Shown: positions 1 through 5,960 of the stretch, piece by piece
Layout: each line of letters opens with the position of its first letter
How positions within the stretch are numbered: the stretch's first letter is position 1
NCBI GenBank assembly: GCA_946629475.1
Contig: CAMOXX010000060.1
Location: 1-12,535, forward strand
From: an uncultured Blautia sp.
GTDB taxonomy: Bacteria > Bacillota > Clostridia > Lachnospirales > Lachnospiraceae
DNA: 12,535 bases
Direction: 5' to 3'
The notes under the pieces: generated by a model
What the model saw: only the letters and a program-made list of their open reading frames with translations
Told to the model about the DNA's origin: nothing
Database searches by the model: none
Translations under genes and position numbers: made by a program

Positions 1-496
1 CCATAAACGGATGGTTTTCATCCAGAGGTCCGAATGTAACATTCTTGACATCCGGCACATCATAGATGTTTTCCTTCGGAGCGCTGGTGTGCTCGCCTTT
101 GGAAAGTCCGGTTGCGGAAAGGGTCAGGTTGCGGGCCACTGCGATCATCAGGCCGATGTTGAACTCAGCAACTGCCACGCGGTTTCTGCCCGGTGTATAG
201 GAAAGCTGAAGGCCTGCTGCCGCGATCGCGTCATGATCCACCGTCGCCGGTGTTCCCTTGGCAACTCCCATGAACTTCATTCCGGAATCCGCCCAGGCTT
301 TGATTGTATCTGCCCCGGCGTACTCATCGCCGAGAACAACCAGCTCATGACCCATGCACTCTTCGCGGGTCATATCTTCGGTAACATTTCCTTTTCCGTG
401 CTTCAGCTCGCCGCAGATCGTGACATCACAGTGCTCACGGATAAACTCCATCTTTTTTTCGGGAATCGGTGTGCAAAGAGCCAGTGTTTTTTTCAT
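1..496 (-). CDS. D-2-hydroxyacid dehydrogenase, C-terminus cut by window edge
   Basis: Partial gene: the first 165 residues are visible and it runs off the left edge. They read MKKTLALCTPIPEKK and then a GDEYAGAD stretch (56-63), a KFMGVAKGTPATVDHDAI segment (74-91) and TPGRN-RVAVAEF (101-112). This is the usual order in the N-terminal catalytic domain and first hinge of NAD-dependent D-2-hydroxyacid (phosphoglycerate-type) dehydrogenases. The Rossmann glycine motif and the catalytic Arg/Glu/His lie outside the window. The ATG follows GGAGG (507-511) with a 10-nt gap. It starts 19 nt after the aldolase stop, so the two are almost certainly cotranscribed. With an aldolase upstream it probably oxidises or reduces a sugar-derived hydroxyacid or keto acid; the substrate cannot be read from the sequence. 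Family call firm, substrate unknown. Confidence 0.85.
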   Translation of the reverse strand, partial: MKKTLALCTPIPEKKMEFIREHCDVTICGELKHGKGNVTEDMTREECMGHELVVLGDEYAGADTIKAWADSGMKFMGVAKGTPATVDHDAIAAAGLQLSYTPGRNRVAVAEFNIGLMIAVARNLTLSATGLSKGEHTSAPKENIYDVPDVKNVTFGPLDENHPFM

Positions 497-515
497 TTTA
501 TCTTATCCTCCGTTA

Positions 516-1154
516 TCAAACCGCCTGGTCTGCCTCGATCAGAGCTTTCATCCTGGCAACAGCCTCATCGGGCATCGGGGTGAACACGCCGGCAACCTTT
601 GCGTACCATGCTGTCTGTGCCATCTCCTCGGTATAAACGGTAGCCGCCATGGCAGCCTTCATATCCTTGCCGCAGCAGAACATGCCGTGATTCTGAATCA
701 GGACAGCGCGTCCCTTTTCGCCGAGGGCTTCCACAACCTTCTCCGCTACATCATTGCTGCCCGGCATGGTAAACGGAACAATGCCGACCGGAACGAACTC
801 GCACTGGGGCGGTGTCACTGCCTTCAGCTCGCCGCTCATGGCTGCGATGGTAGCGAACATGCCATGGGTATGTACGGTTGCGCGGATATCCTTCCTGGCT
901 CTCATGGCTGCTGTGTGCATCGGGATTTCGGATGACGGCTTGAAGGGACCTTCCAGCCATTTGCCGTTCAGGTCGCAGATGGCGATCTGATCCGCTGTCA
1001 TGTGGCTGTATGAAATTCCGCTCGGTGTTACCGCAACAACATCATCTTCATCATCTCTCAGCGCGATGTTTCCGGATGTGCCGTGGATCAGTCCCATGTC
1101 AACCGCCTCAAGAATAGCCTCCAGCACGATTTTTCTGATCTTTTCATATTTCAT
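516..1154 (-). CDS. Class II aldolase, L-fuculose-phosphate aldolase type
   Basis: 212 residues, the full length of a FucA-type class II aldolase/adducin domain. Visible landmarks are HGTSGNIALR (24-33) and TPSGI (43-47) in the phosphate-binding loops, SSEIPMH (74-80) with the catalytic Glu76, HTH (95-97) with zinc ligands His95 and His97, and NHG (155-157) with the third zinc ligand His156. All metal and catalytic positions of the family are kept, so the enzyme should be active. It would cleave a ketose 1-phosphate (or related acid sugar) to dihydroxyacetone phosphate and an aldehyde in the cytoplasm. GGAGG at 1164-1168 sits 9 nt before the ATG. It is the first gene of an operon with the 2-hydroxyacid dehydrogenase. 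The exact substrate (fuculose-, rhamnulose- or ribulose-phosphate, or an acid sugar) is not determined, so no gene symbol is given. Confidence 0.9.
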   Translation of the reverse strand: MKYEKIRKIVLEAILEAVDMGLIHGTSGNIALRDDEDDVVAVTPSGISYSHMTADQIAICDLNGKWLEGPFKPSSEIPMHTAAMRARKDIRATVHTHGMFATIAAMSGELKAVTPPQCEFVPVGIVPFTMPGSNDVAEKVVEALGEKGRAVLIQNHGMFCCGKDMKAAMAATVYTEEMAQTAWYAKVAGVFTPMPDEAVARMKALIEADQAV

Positions 1155-1187
1155 AATAGGTACCCTCCTGTTTTATTTATTGATTGT

Positions 1188-1216
1188 ATTGTACTCCTAT
1201 TTTCCGGCTCACTCAA
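1188..1216 (-). promoter_or_regulatory. Sigma-A promoter of the aldolase operon
   Basis: On the minus strand TTGAGT (1216-1211) is followed after 17 nt by TACAAT (1193-1188), a near-consensus -35/-10 pair. Transcription would start near 1181, giving a leader of about 27 nt before the aldolase ATG. A 20-bp palindrome begins 8 bp upstream of the -35 box. Confidence 0.75.
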
Positions 1217-1224
1217 ATAATGTT

Positions 1225-1244
1225 TTTCCGCTTATAAGCGGAAA
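1225..1244. promoter_or_regulatory. Perfect 20-bp palindrome, likely operator of the divergent promoters
   Basis: TTTCCGCTTATAAGCGGAAA is an exact palindrome with no spacer. It lies between the two divergent promoters, 8 bp from the -35 box of the aldolase operon and 4 bp from that of the regulator. Its centre falls about 50 bp upstream of both predicted starts. That position suits an activator dimer serving one or both promoters. The neighbouring PRD-type regulator is the obvious candidate to bind it, but this is inference from position. Confidence 0.65.
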
Positions 1245-1248
1245 CGTA

Positions 1249-1278
1249 TTGACCATTCTTTCCACGCTCTGTTATCAT
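1249..1278 (+). promoter_or_regulatory. Sigma-A promoter of the PRD regulator
   Basis: TTGACC (1249-1254) and TATCAT (1273-1278) are separated by 18 nt. The start would lie near 1285, leaving a leader of roughly 58 nt before the ATG at 1343. The box sits right next to the palindrome at 1225-1244, so binding there could affect this promoter as well. Confidence 0.65.
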
Positions 1279-1326
1279 AAGGGAAGAGTGAATGGGTTCC
1301 GAACCGTTACGAAATATGCATGAACA

Positions 1327-1332
1327 GGGAGG
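1327..1332 (+). promoter_or_regulatory. Ribosome binding site that fixes the regulator start at 1343
   Basis: GGGAGG lies 10 nt before the ATG at 1343. The in-frame ATGs further upstream (1292 and 1319) have no comparable site, so 1343 is the preferred start. Confidence 0.8.
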
Positions 1333-1342
1333 CTCTTTTCTT

Positions 1343-3283
1343 ATGGATACACTGGGTCTGTCACTTCGCCAGAAAAAAATCCTGCATCTTCTCCGCGGCA
1401 TGAGCAGTTACATCACCGGAGCTGAGCTCGGAAAGCAGCTCGGGGTTTCTTCGCGAACCATAAGGAGCGATATTGCCGGCATCAATGACGCGCTTGCCCC
1501 CTATAATGCCCGGATCTGCTCCGAGCACAGCAAAGGCTACCTCTATCAGGCGGAGGATCCCGAGGCAATCCAGAGCATGAACAGGATCGACAATGCCTTT
1601 TTTACCAGAGATGAGCGCGTCCGCTATCTCGCCTTCCGGTTCTGTCTCGCCGATGATCCCCTCAATATTTATGATCTGGAGGATGAAATCTTCGTAAGCC
1701 ACACGACTCTGGAGCATGATATCCGGCACCTTAAGATGAAATATGTGCTGTCCGGCCCCCGGATCCGCTTCATCCAGGAAAAAGACAGTCTCTCCTTCGA
1801 GAAGGATGAAAGAAAGAGAAGGGCTATTCTCAACCATCTTTTTCACGCCGACTGGGATTATCATGCCCGCAGCAACGCCTATTACAGCTACCATTTTCTG
1901 GACATGGAGCAGATGGACCGTATTCTCGATCTGATTCCTCCTGCCCTGCAGCGCCACGGCATCGTCATGGAGGATCCCGCCCTGGTTTCACTGAATCTAG
2001 CCGTGGCCATTATGATTCACCGAGCCGGGTCCGGGCATCCGATCCCTCCCTGTCCTGCCCGGATCGCTCCGGAAGAAGCAGTGCAGGAGGCATCCCGCGA
2101 CCTTTTTTCTGTCCTTTTACAGGAATTCGGGGTGGAATTCTCCGAAGCCGAGCAGCGTGAGATTGAGCGCATGATCGATGAGACGCGCATGATGGATGTC
2201 TCGGATGTTCATATGGGCAACGTTCAAAGCTGTTTTCACGAGTCCGCAATCCGTCTGGCGACGGAGTATCTGGAGAAAATTCATACACTGTACGGAGTCG
2301 ATTTTTCGCAGGATGAGGACTTTTACATCACCCTTCTCTCCTACATACAGTTTCTGCAGACCTCGGAGCGCATTTTCAATGATCAGGAAAACACCGAGAT
2401 CCTGCGCGAAAACCTCCTTTTTGAATTTGAGATTGCCTGGGCGATCCAGGATCTCGCCGCCGTGCATCTGGGGTACTATTTCACGGAAACCGAAATTCTC
2501 TATCTGGCTCATGCCATCAGCGGAGCACTGGAATTTTTCTTTGAAACCCACCCGGAGTACAAGCTCCGCACGGTGATCTGCTGCCATCTGAACATGACCG
2601 CGGCCTGGGCTCTCAAAAGGAGAGTTCTCGGCGCATTCGACAAATACCTGAATATCGCTGCCCTGCTCCCGGTCAATTCGAAAAGCAGCTTCGACTTTAA
2701 AAATGTGGACCTGGTTCTGTCAACCGTGCGAAAAACCATAACAAAAAATCCCGGGACGGACACCATCCAGATCGGAACCCTCTTTCCGCCTGACGACTAT
2801 CTGACTATCTCAGCCTACATCTACAATTACAGGCTGCGCCATCTCTGTCCTTCCGGCACCTTTTCGATGAAGGCGCTCCTCGAGGATGCGATCTGGATCG
2901 AAAACATGGAGGCGGATACCCGGTTCGATGTGATCGAAGCCATGGCGGAAACCCTGATATCCGCCGGGATCGTGCCGCCGGAATACGAAGCGGATCTTCT
3001 CCGCCGCGAAGCGATCTCGTCCTTCAGCATACGGCAGGATATTCTTTTTCTGCATTCTCTCGTACCGGCTTTACGGACGAAGCTGTGCGTCGCCGTCTTC
3101 AGCAGAAAGATGTCCTGGCAATCCAACAAGATCCGCGCTGTCTTTATGGGGGCCTTCACTCCGGAGGATACCGCGGTCATGCTGCGGCTGAACCAGATTC
3201 TGAACAGTTCTTCCCTCGACCCGGGCAACGGGAAGGGAATCCCCACAAGGGCGGATATTATGGCAGCGATGTGTAATCTGTGA
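1343..3283 (+). CDS. PRD-domain transcription activator (BglG/MtlR/LicR type) with PTS EIIB- and EIIA-like domains
   Basis: 646 residues from the ATG with a good ribosome site; the frame stays open back to 1292. Order of domains: winged HTH near 6-70 (TGAELGKQLGVSSRTIRSDI); a second helix-turn-helix-like region near 105-170; PRD1 near 186-290 with His226; PRD2 near 300-400 with His390; an EIIB-like segment from about 408 with Cys413 and Cys414; and an EIIA-type domain near 510-640 with His571 in the place of the phosphorylated histidine. This architecture belongs to activators whose activity is set by PTS phosphorylation. No PTS permease is visible here. Divergence from the aldolase operon over a shared palindrome suggests that operon is its target. 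The second histidine of each PRD is not clearly in place, so some phosphorylation sites may be lost. Confidence 0.85.
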   Translation: MDTLGLSLRQKKILHLLRGMSSYITGAELGKQLGVSSRTIRSDIAGINDALAPYNARICSEHSKGYLYQAEDPEAIQSMNRIDNAFFTRDERVRYLAFRFCLADDPLNIYDLEDEIFVSHTTLEHDIRHLKMKYVLSGPRIRFIQEKDSLSFEKDERKRRAILNHLFHADWDYHARSNAYYSYHFLDMEQMDRILDLIPPALQRHGIVMEDPALVSLNLAVAIMIHRAGSGHPIPPCPARIAPEEAVQEASRDLFSVLLQEFGVEFSEAEQREIERMIDETRMMDVSDVHMGNVQSCFHESAIRLATEYLEKIHTLYGVDFSQDEDFYITLLSYIQFLQTSERIFNDQENTEILRENLLFEFEIAWAIQDLAAVHLGYYFTETEILYLAHAISGALEFFFETHPEYKLRTVICCHLNMTAAWALKRRVLGAFDKYLNIAALLPVNSKSSFDFKNVDLVLSTVRKTITKNPGTDTIQIGTLFPPDDYLTISAYIYNYRLRHLCPSGTFSMKALLEDAIWIENMEADTRFDVIEAMAETLISAGIVPPEYEADLLRREAISSFSIRQDILFLHSLVPALRTKLCVAVFSRKMSWQSNKIRAVFMGAFTPEDTAVMLRLNQILNSSSLDPGNGKGIPTRADIMAAMCNL

Positions 3284-3299
3284 AAAATCCCCGGCTCAT

Positions 3300-3350
3300 G
3301 AGTCAGCGGGGACAGGTTCCTGTGACTCATGAACCTGTCCCCGTTGACTC
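3300..3350. repeat. GGGGACAGGTTC-type inverted repeat between convergent genes; REP-like and possibly a two-way terminator
   Basis: Arms 3300-3319 and 3331-3350 pair over 20 positions with one G-T step. The inner core is a perfect 13-bp C-GGGGACAGGTTC/GAACCTGTCCCC-G stem around an 11-nt loop. The loop carries TGACTCAT, so TCATGAGTCA (3296-3305) can pair instead with TGACTCATGA (3323-3332). A further CCCCG/CGGGG pairing (3289-3293 with 3307-3311) competes with both. GGGGACAGGTTC hairpins recur across many bacterial genomes, and from memory have been linked to REP-type (Y1) transposases; no such gene is present here. Lying between two convergent genes with T-rich flanks (TTATTTTTTTAT to the right, GATTTTT on the minus side), it may also stop transcription in both directions. 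Confidence 0.7.
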
Positions 3351-3357
3351 TGTCTTC

Positions 3358-4359
3358 TTATTTTTTTATATTTCCAAATGCCTCGGGATCCGGCTCGAAT
3401 GCCCCCGGGTTAAATGCCGCGTAGGGAGCCTTCAGCTCCTTCAGATTCTTGATGGTGCCGGAAGGCTGCGCCTGTGTCTTGATCTCGGTGGAGTGCTCCA
3501 GCTTGCCGATCCAGCGGAGTCTGGAACGATCCTGCTCTTCCTGAGTAAAGTGAACCTTGATCTTTCCGTCTTCCATGGTCAGGGTTCCGTGGCTTCCGCA
3601 TACCACGCAGTCCACGGTTTTGTTGTCGTGGGATACCTGCAGGAGCCTGGTGTGGCATACCGGACATACGCCTTCTTCATCCCCGCGCCATTTCAGTCTT
3701 TCTTCCTCTGTTTCGGCATTGATCGAGGAGACAATGCTCTGTCCGACCTTTGTCATGCGGTCCATCATCTCGGGATATCCCAGAACCGACTCATGAGCCA
3801 TGGCTCCGTAGTACTCTACGGTGTCCACAACGTCCATTCCCCACGGGAAGGTAAACTCGTACATCATCGGCAGGGTAAGGGCGATCCAGTTTTCGGTCAT
3901 CGCGCCGCCCACCGAAATCAGGGCTGCAGAGCGTTTTTTGAAGGTACGGACATCCGGAAGCTTCTCCTCCGGCTTGCCGGCCGCTTTTCCTTCATCGTAG
4001 GCTGCCTGACGGAAGGTGATGTCATGGCTCGGTCCGATACGGTCGCAGATTGTCTTGAAGCGTCCGGTTACCGAAGTCTCGTAGGTCGGGCAGGCCAGGA
4101 TCACGCCGTCCGCCTGCATCACGCACTCATCCAGAATATCAAAATCATCATGACGCACGCAGTATCCGCGTCCTCTGCCGGTCATCATCCCGATGACGCA
4201 GGAAATGCAGCCGTTGCAGTTGGTGATGTTCAGATCATCCGCGCGGAGGAAGGCTACCTCGCAGCCTTCCTTCTCGCATTCCATCAGCGCATGCTTGACC
4301 ATAATGTCACAATTGCTCATTTTTCTCCCGAAGGAGATTCCAAGTACCTTCTTTGCCAT
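3358..4359 (-). CDS. Iron-sulfur flavoprotein (flavodoxin-fold oxidoreductase) with C-terminal zinc ribbon
   Basis: 333 residues. Residues 1 to about 200 are a flavodoxin-like NAD(P)H:FMN reductase fold: VLGISFGRKMSNCDIMVKHA (5-24) is the FMN phosphate loop and helix, and ACPTYETSVTGRFKTICDR (89-107) is the second flavin loop. Between them Cys48, Cys51, Cys54 and Cys67 form a CX2CX2CX12C cluster resembling the compact [4Fe-4S] motif of archaeal-type iron-sulfur flavoproteins. Near the C-terminus CPVC (232-235) and CVVC (251-254) form a zinc-ribbon-like knuckle pair, unusual for the family. It is the last gene of the operon, 118 nt after the DUF6379 gene, and converges on the PRD regulator. 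A role as electron carrier or reductase for the sugar or aglycone chemistry is inferred only from context. The start at 4359 is chosen over the ATG at 4374, which overlaps the ribosome site. Confidence 0.8.
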   Translation of the reverse strand: MAKKVLGISFGRKMSNCDIMVKHALMECEKEGCEVAFLRADDLNITNCNGCISCVIGMMTGRGRGYCVRHDDFDILDECVMQADGVILACPTYETSVTGRFKTICDRIGPSHDITFRQAAYDEGKAAGKPEEKLPDVRTFKKRSAALISVGGAMTENWIALTLPMMYEFTFPWGMDVVDTVEYYGAMAHESVLGYPEMMDRMTKVGQSIVSSINAETEEERLKWRGDEEGVCPVCHTRLLQVSHDNKTVDCVVCGSHGTLTMEDGKIKVHFTQEEQDRSRLRWIGKLEHSTEIKTQAQPSGTIKNLKELKAPYAAFNPGAFEPDPEAFGNIKK

Positions 4360-4367
4360 ACCATATT

Positions 4368-4372
4368 CCTCC
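4368..4372 (-). promoter_or_regulatory. Ribosome binding site that fixes the flavoprotein start at 4359
   Basis: GGAGG on the minus strand ends 8 nt before the ATG at 4359 (MAKKVLG). It overlaps the other candidate ATG at 4374, which therefore has no ribosome site of its own and would only add MEEYG. Confidence 0.75.
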
Positions 4373-4477
4373 ATTTAAGAACCAGTCATCGAATAACCTG
4401 ATCATTTTGTTCCTAAGTGATTCCATTGCCGGAATCAGATTACAGATTGTTCCGCACTTCGTGCTGCCGCAGCCGTA

Positions 4478-4921
4478 TCATACGATCAGCAGTCTTCTTT
4501 CATTTACATGATGACCGAACTCGGGCATAAACACCATGCTCTCCTGGTCAGGATCCAGGTGATCCTGGATGACCGGCGGCATGTAGGAAGAGGTGAAGCA
4601 GAAGCCGTATTTCAGATCATGGTAGCCCTGGGCAAGTCCGCCCGGCTTTTTCACCTTCAAAACGGCTGGGCAGGTGACCGCCCAGTGTGTCTGGAAATCG
4701 GTCCTCATCTCCTCGTTTGTGAAGTCTTCGCCCTTGATGTTCCAAACGATATCATCCTTCTCGATCTTCTCGCCGTCCACAAACAGTGTGCCGGGACGAA
4801 TCTGCGAAAGAAAGATGCCCCTGTAATAGGGAAGCCTGATTTTGAACTGGAAACCTGTGACATTTCCGTTTTCATCTGTAATATTCCTGAATCCTACAGA
4901 CTGAATAACCTGTTTTTCCAT
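4478..4921 (-). CDS. DUF6379 / C-glycoside deglycosidase beta-subunit-like protein
   Basis: 147 residues, no signal peptide, no membrane segment. It resembles the small beta subunit (CGDB, formerly DUF6379) of C-glycoside deglycosidases such as the DfgB, CarB and DgpB-type partners. The recognisable core is RLPYYRGIFLSQI (29-41) followed by LFVDGEKI (46-53), then a beta-rich body and a C-terminal FGHHVNERRLLIV. In the known enzymes this subunit packs on a TIM-barrel alpha subunit and helps form the active site; alone it has no known activity. The gene lies 57 nt downstream of just such a TIM-barrel gene, which supports the pairing. The ribosome site is only GGGGG (4932-4936), weaker than its neighbours. 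The family call rests on pattern memory rather than a search. The substrate need not be a C-glycoside, since the pair is also found in other sugar loci. Confidence 0.75.
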   Translation of the reverse strand: MEKQVIQSVGFRNITDENGNVTGFQFKIRLPYYRGIFLSQIRPGTLFVDGEKIEKDDIVWNIKGEDFTNEEMRTDFQTHWAVTCPAVLKVKKPGGLAQGYHDLKYGFCFTSSYMPPVIQDHLDPDQESMVFMPEFGHHVNERRLLIV

Positions 4922-4978
4922 ATTATATTAACCCCCATTTCCGTGCGCTGTGCTCGCTCGACTCATATTTCCGTATTC

Positions 4979-5851
4979 TCAGTCACCAAGCAGATTTTTC
5001 AGCATGATATGCTGTTTTCTCAGTGTCTGTCCCACTTCGTAGCCCGCGTCATACTTGTCGGCGCCTTCATACTCGCTGAGCAGATATCCGTCATATCCGT
5101 TCTCCTGCATCACCTTGATGATCTCCGGATAGGGAATGGTAGTTTCTTTAAAGTCATCGCTCATATTGATGAATTTCGCATGGCAGCAGTAAACATAGGG
5201 AAGCAGCGGAATGATATCCTCCGGCTTGTTGGGAGTGTAGAGAGGATCTTTCCATTCGCCCTCCTTAAACTCTGTACGGAACACCGAAAAGTCAATGTTG
5301 AGTCCGAAATTCTTTGTTCCGGTCTCCTTGATAAAGTCTACAAAGTCCGTGACCAGTTTGCCTTTCAGATTGGAAGGAGTGTGAATCTCCGGGCACATTT
5401 TGATGCCGAGCTCCTCCGCCAGCGGAAGGGCTCCCCGGATGATCTCTCTCCAGTTCAGAACCGGCTCAAGCAGATCATTAATCACCGGCATTTTGGTCCT
5501 CATGACAGTAAAGCCGAGACGGTGCGCAAGACGGATATCTCTCTTCAGCATCTCGATGGACTCTTCCGTAGTGAGATCCCGGTCCCCAAGTACATGGGAA
5601 TCGATCCAGTTTCCGTACTCTACCGGAACGATCTCATATTTGTCACAAAGCCTGAACCACTTGTCCACCCACTCGTCTGTCGGATAGGGATAATTCTCAA
5701 TATGGGTATTGGCAAGGATTTCGATGCCATGTGCCCCCATATCCTTCAGGTCCTCAAAGCAGTCCTCGAGGGTTTTCTCAAATCCGAACTCTGCCGAATA
5801 GCTGTAAAGGGCGACGCCCCTTTTCGGTCCTTTCCGGTCATAATGATACAT
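4979..5851 (-). CDS. TIM-barrel sugar isomerase/epimerase-like protein, candidate C-glycoside deglycosidase alpha subunit
   Basis: 290 residues, an AP-endonuclease-2/xylose-isomerase-like barrel. Strand-end residues suited to a divalent metal are Glu155 in CPEIH, Asp187 in LNIDF, His224 in CCHAKF and Glu260 in LLSEYEG. His157 is placed as a possible base. Alone this would be called a sugar phosphate isomerase/epimerase. Next to a DUF6379-type gene it fits the alpha subunit of a C-glycoside deglycosidase, which cleaves the C-C bond of a 3-keto-C-glycoside by metal-assisted elimination. There is no export signal, so it acts in the cytoplasm on imported material. Start: ATG with GGAGG (5859-5863) 7 nt upstream. 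It is separated from the binding-protein gene by a stem-loop and may be made at a lower level. The alternative is a simple 3-keto-sugar or O-glycoside acting homologue. Confidence 0.8.
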   Translation of the reverse strand: MYHYDRKGPKRGVALYSYSAEFGFEKTLEDCFEDLKDMGAHGIEILANTHIENYPYPTDEWVDKWFRLCDKYEIVPVEYGNWIDSHVLGDRDLTTEESIEMLKRDIRLAHRLGFTVMRTKMPVINDLLEPVLNWREIIRGALPLAEELGIKMCPEIHTPSNLKGKLVTDFVDFIKETGTKNFGLNIDFSVFRTEFKEGEWKDPLYTPNKPEDIIPLLPYVYCCHAKFINMSDDFKETTIPYPEIIKVMQENGYDGYLLSEYEGADKYDAGYEVGQTLRKQHIMLKNLLGD

Positions 5852-5879
5852 AACATTTCCTCCTTCATCCTTATTAAAA

Positions 5880-5915
5880 GCATCACCCCACGACGGATAA
5901 AGTCTGGGGTGATGC
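5880..5915 (-). terminator. Stem-loop after the binding-protein gene, partial terminator or mRNA stabiliser
   Basis: Perfect 11-bp arms (5880-5890 and 5905-5915) around a 14-nt loop. On the minus strand the stem is followed by TTTTAATAA, so the U-run is only four long. It sits in the 109-nt gap between the binding-protein stop and the barrel-protein start. This suits a leaky terminator that lowers expression of the downstream enzymes, or a 3' cap protecting the abundant binding-protein message. Confidence 0.65.
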
Positions 5916-5960
5916 AGATTGTACTATGATGATTATGCCGCGATCGTCAGTATTTATATC

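Noticed and set aside
11..583. Plus-strand open frame opposite the dehydrogenase start
   Set aside because: The minus strand encodes a recognisable 2-hydroxyacid dehydrogenase N-terminus with a good ribosome site; the plus frame also crosses into the aldolase gene.
1239..1252. Possible catabolite-repression (cre) site over the regulator -35 box
   Set aside because: It matches the GNAANCG core, but two other conserved positions of the consensus fail and the overlap with the perfect palindrome explains most of the sequence.
3280..4401. Plus-strand open frame (373 codons) opposite the flavoprotein gene
   Set aside because: The minus-strand frame has clear flavin and cysteine motifs and a ribosome site; the plus frame has neither and begins at the end of the PRD regulator.
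4426..4445. Small TGATTCC/GGAATCA stem between the DUF6379 and flavoprotein genes
   Set aside because: Only seven base pairs and no U-run; too weak to call a terminator or regulatory element.
4508..5929. Long plus-strand open frame (473 codons) opposite the DUF6379 and barrel genes
   Set aside because: It spans two well-supported minus-strand genes and their spacer, has no family resemblance and no ribosome site. It is best explained by codon bias on the coding strand.
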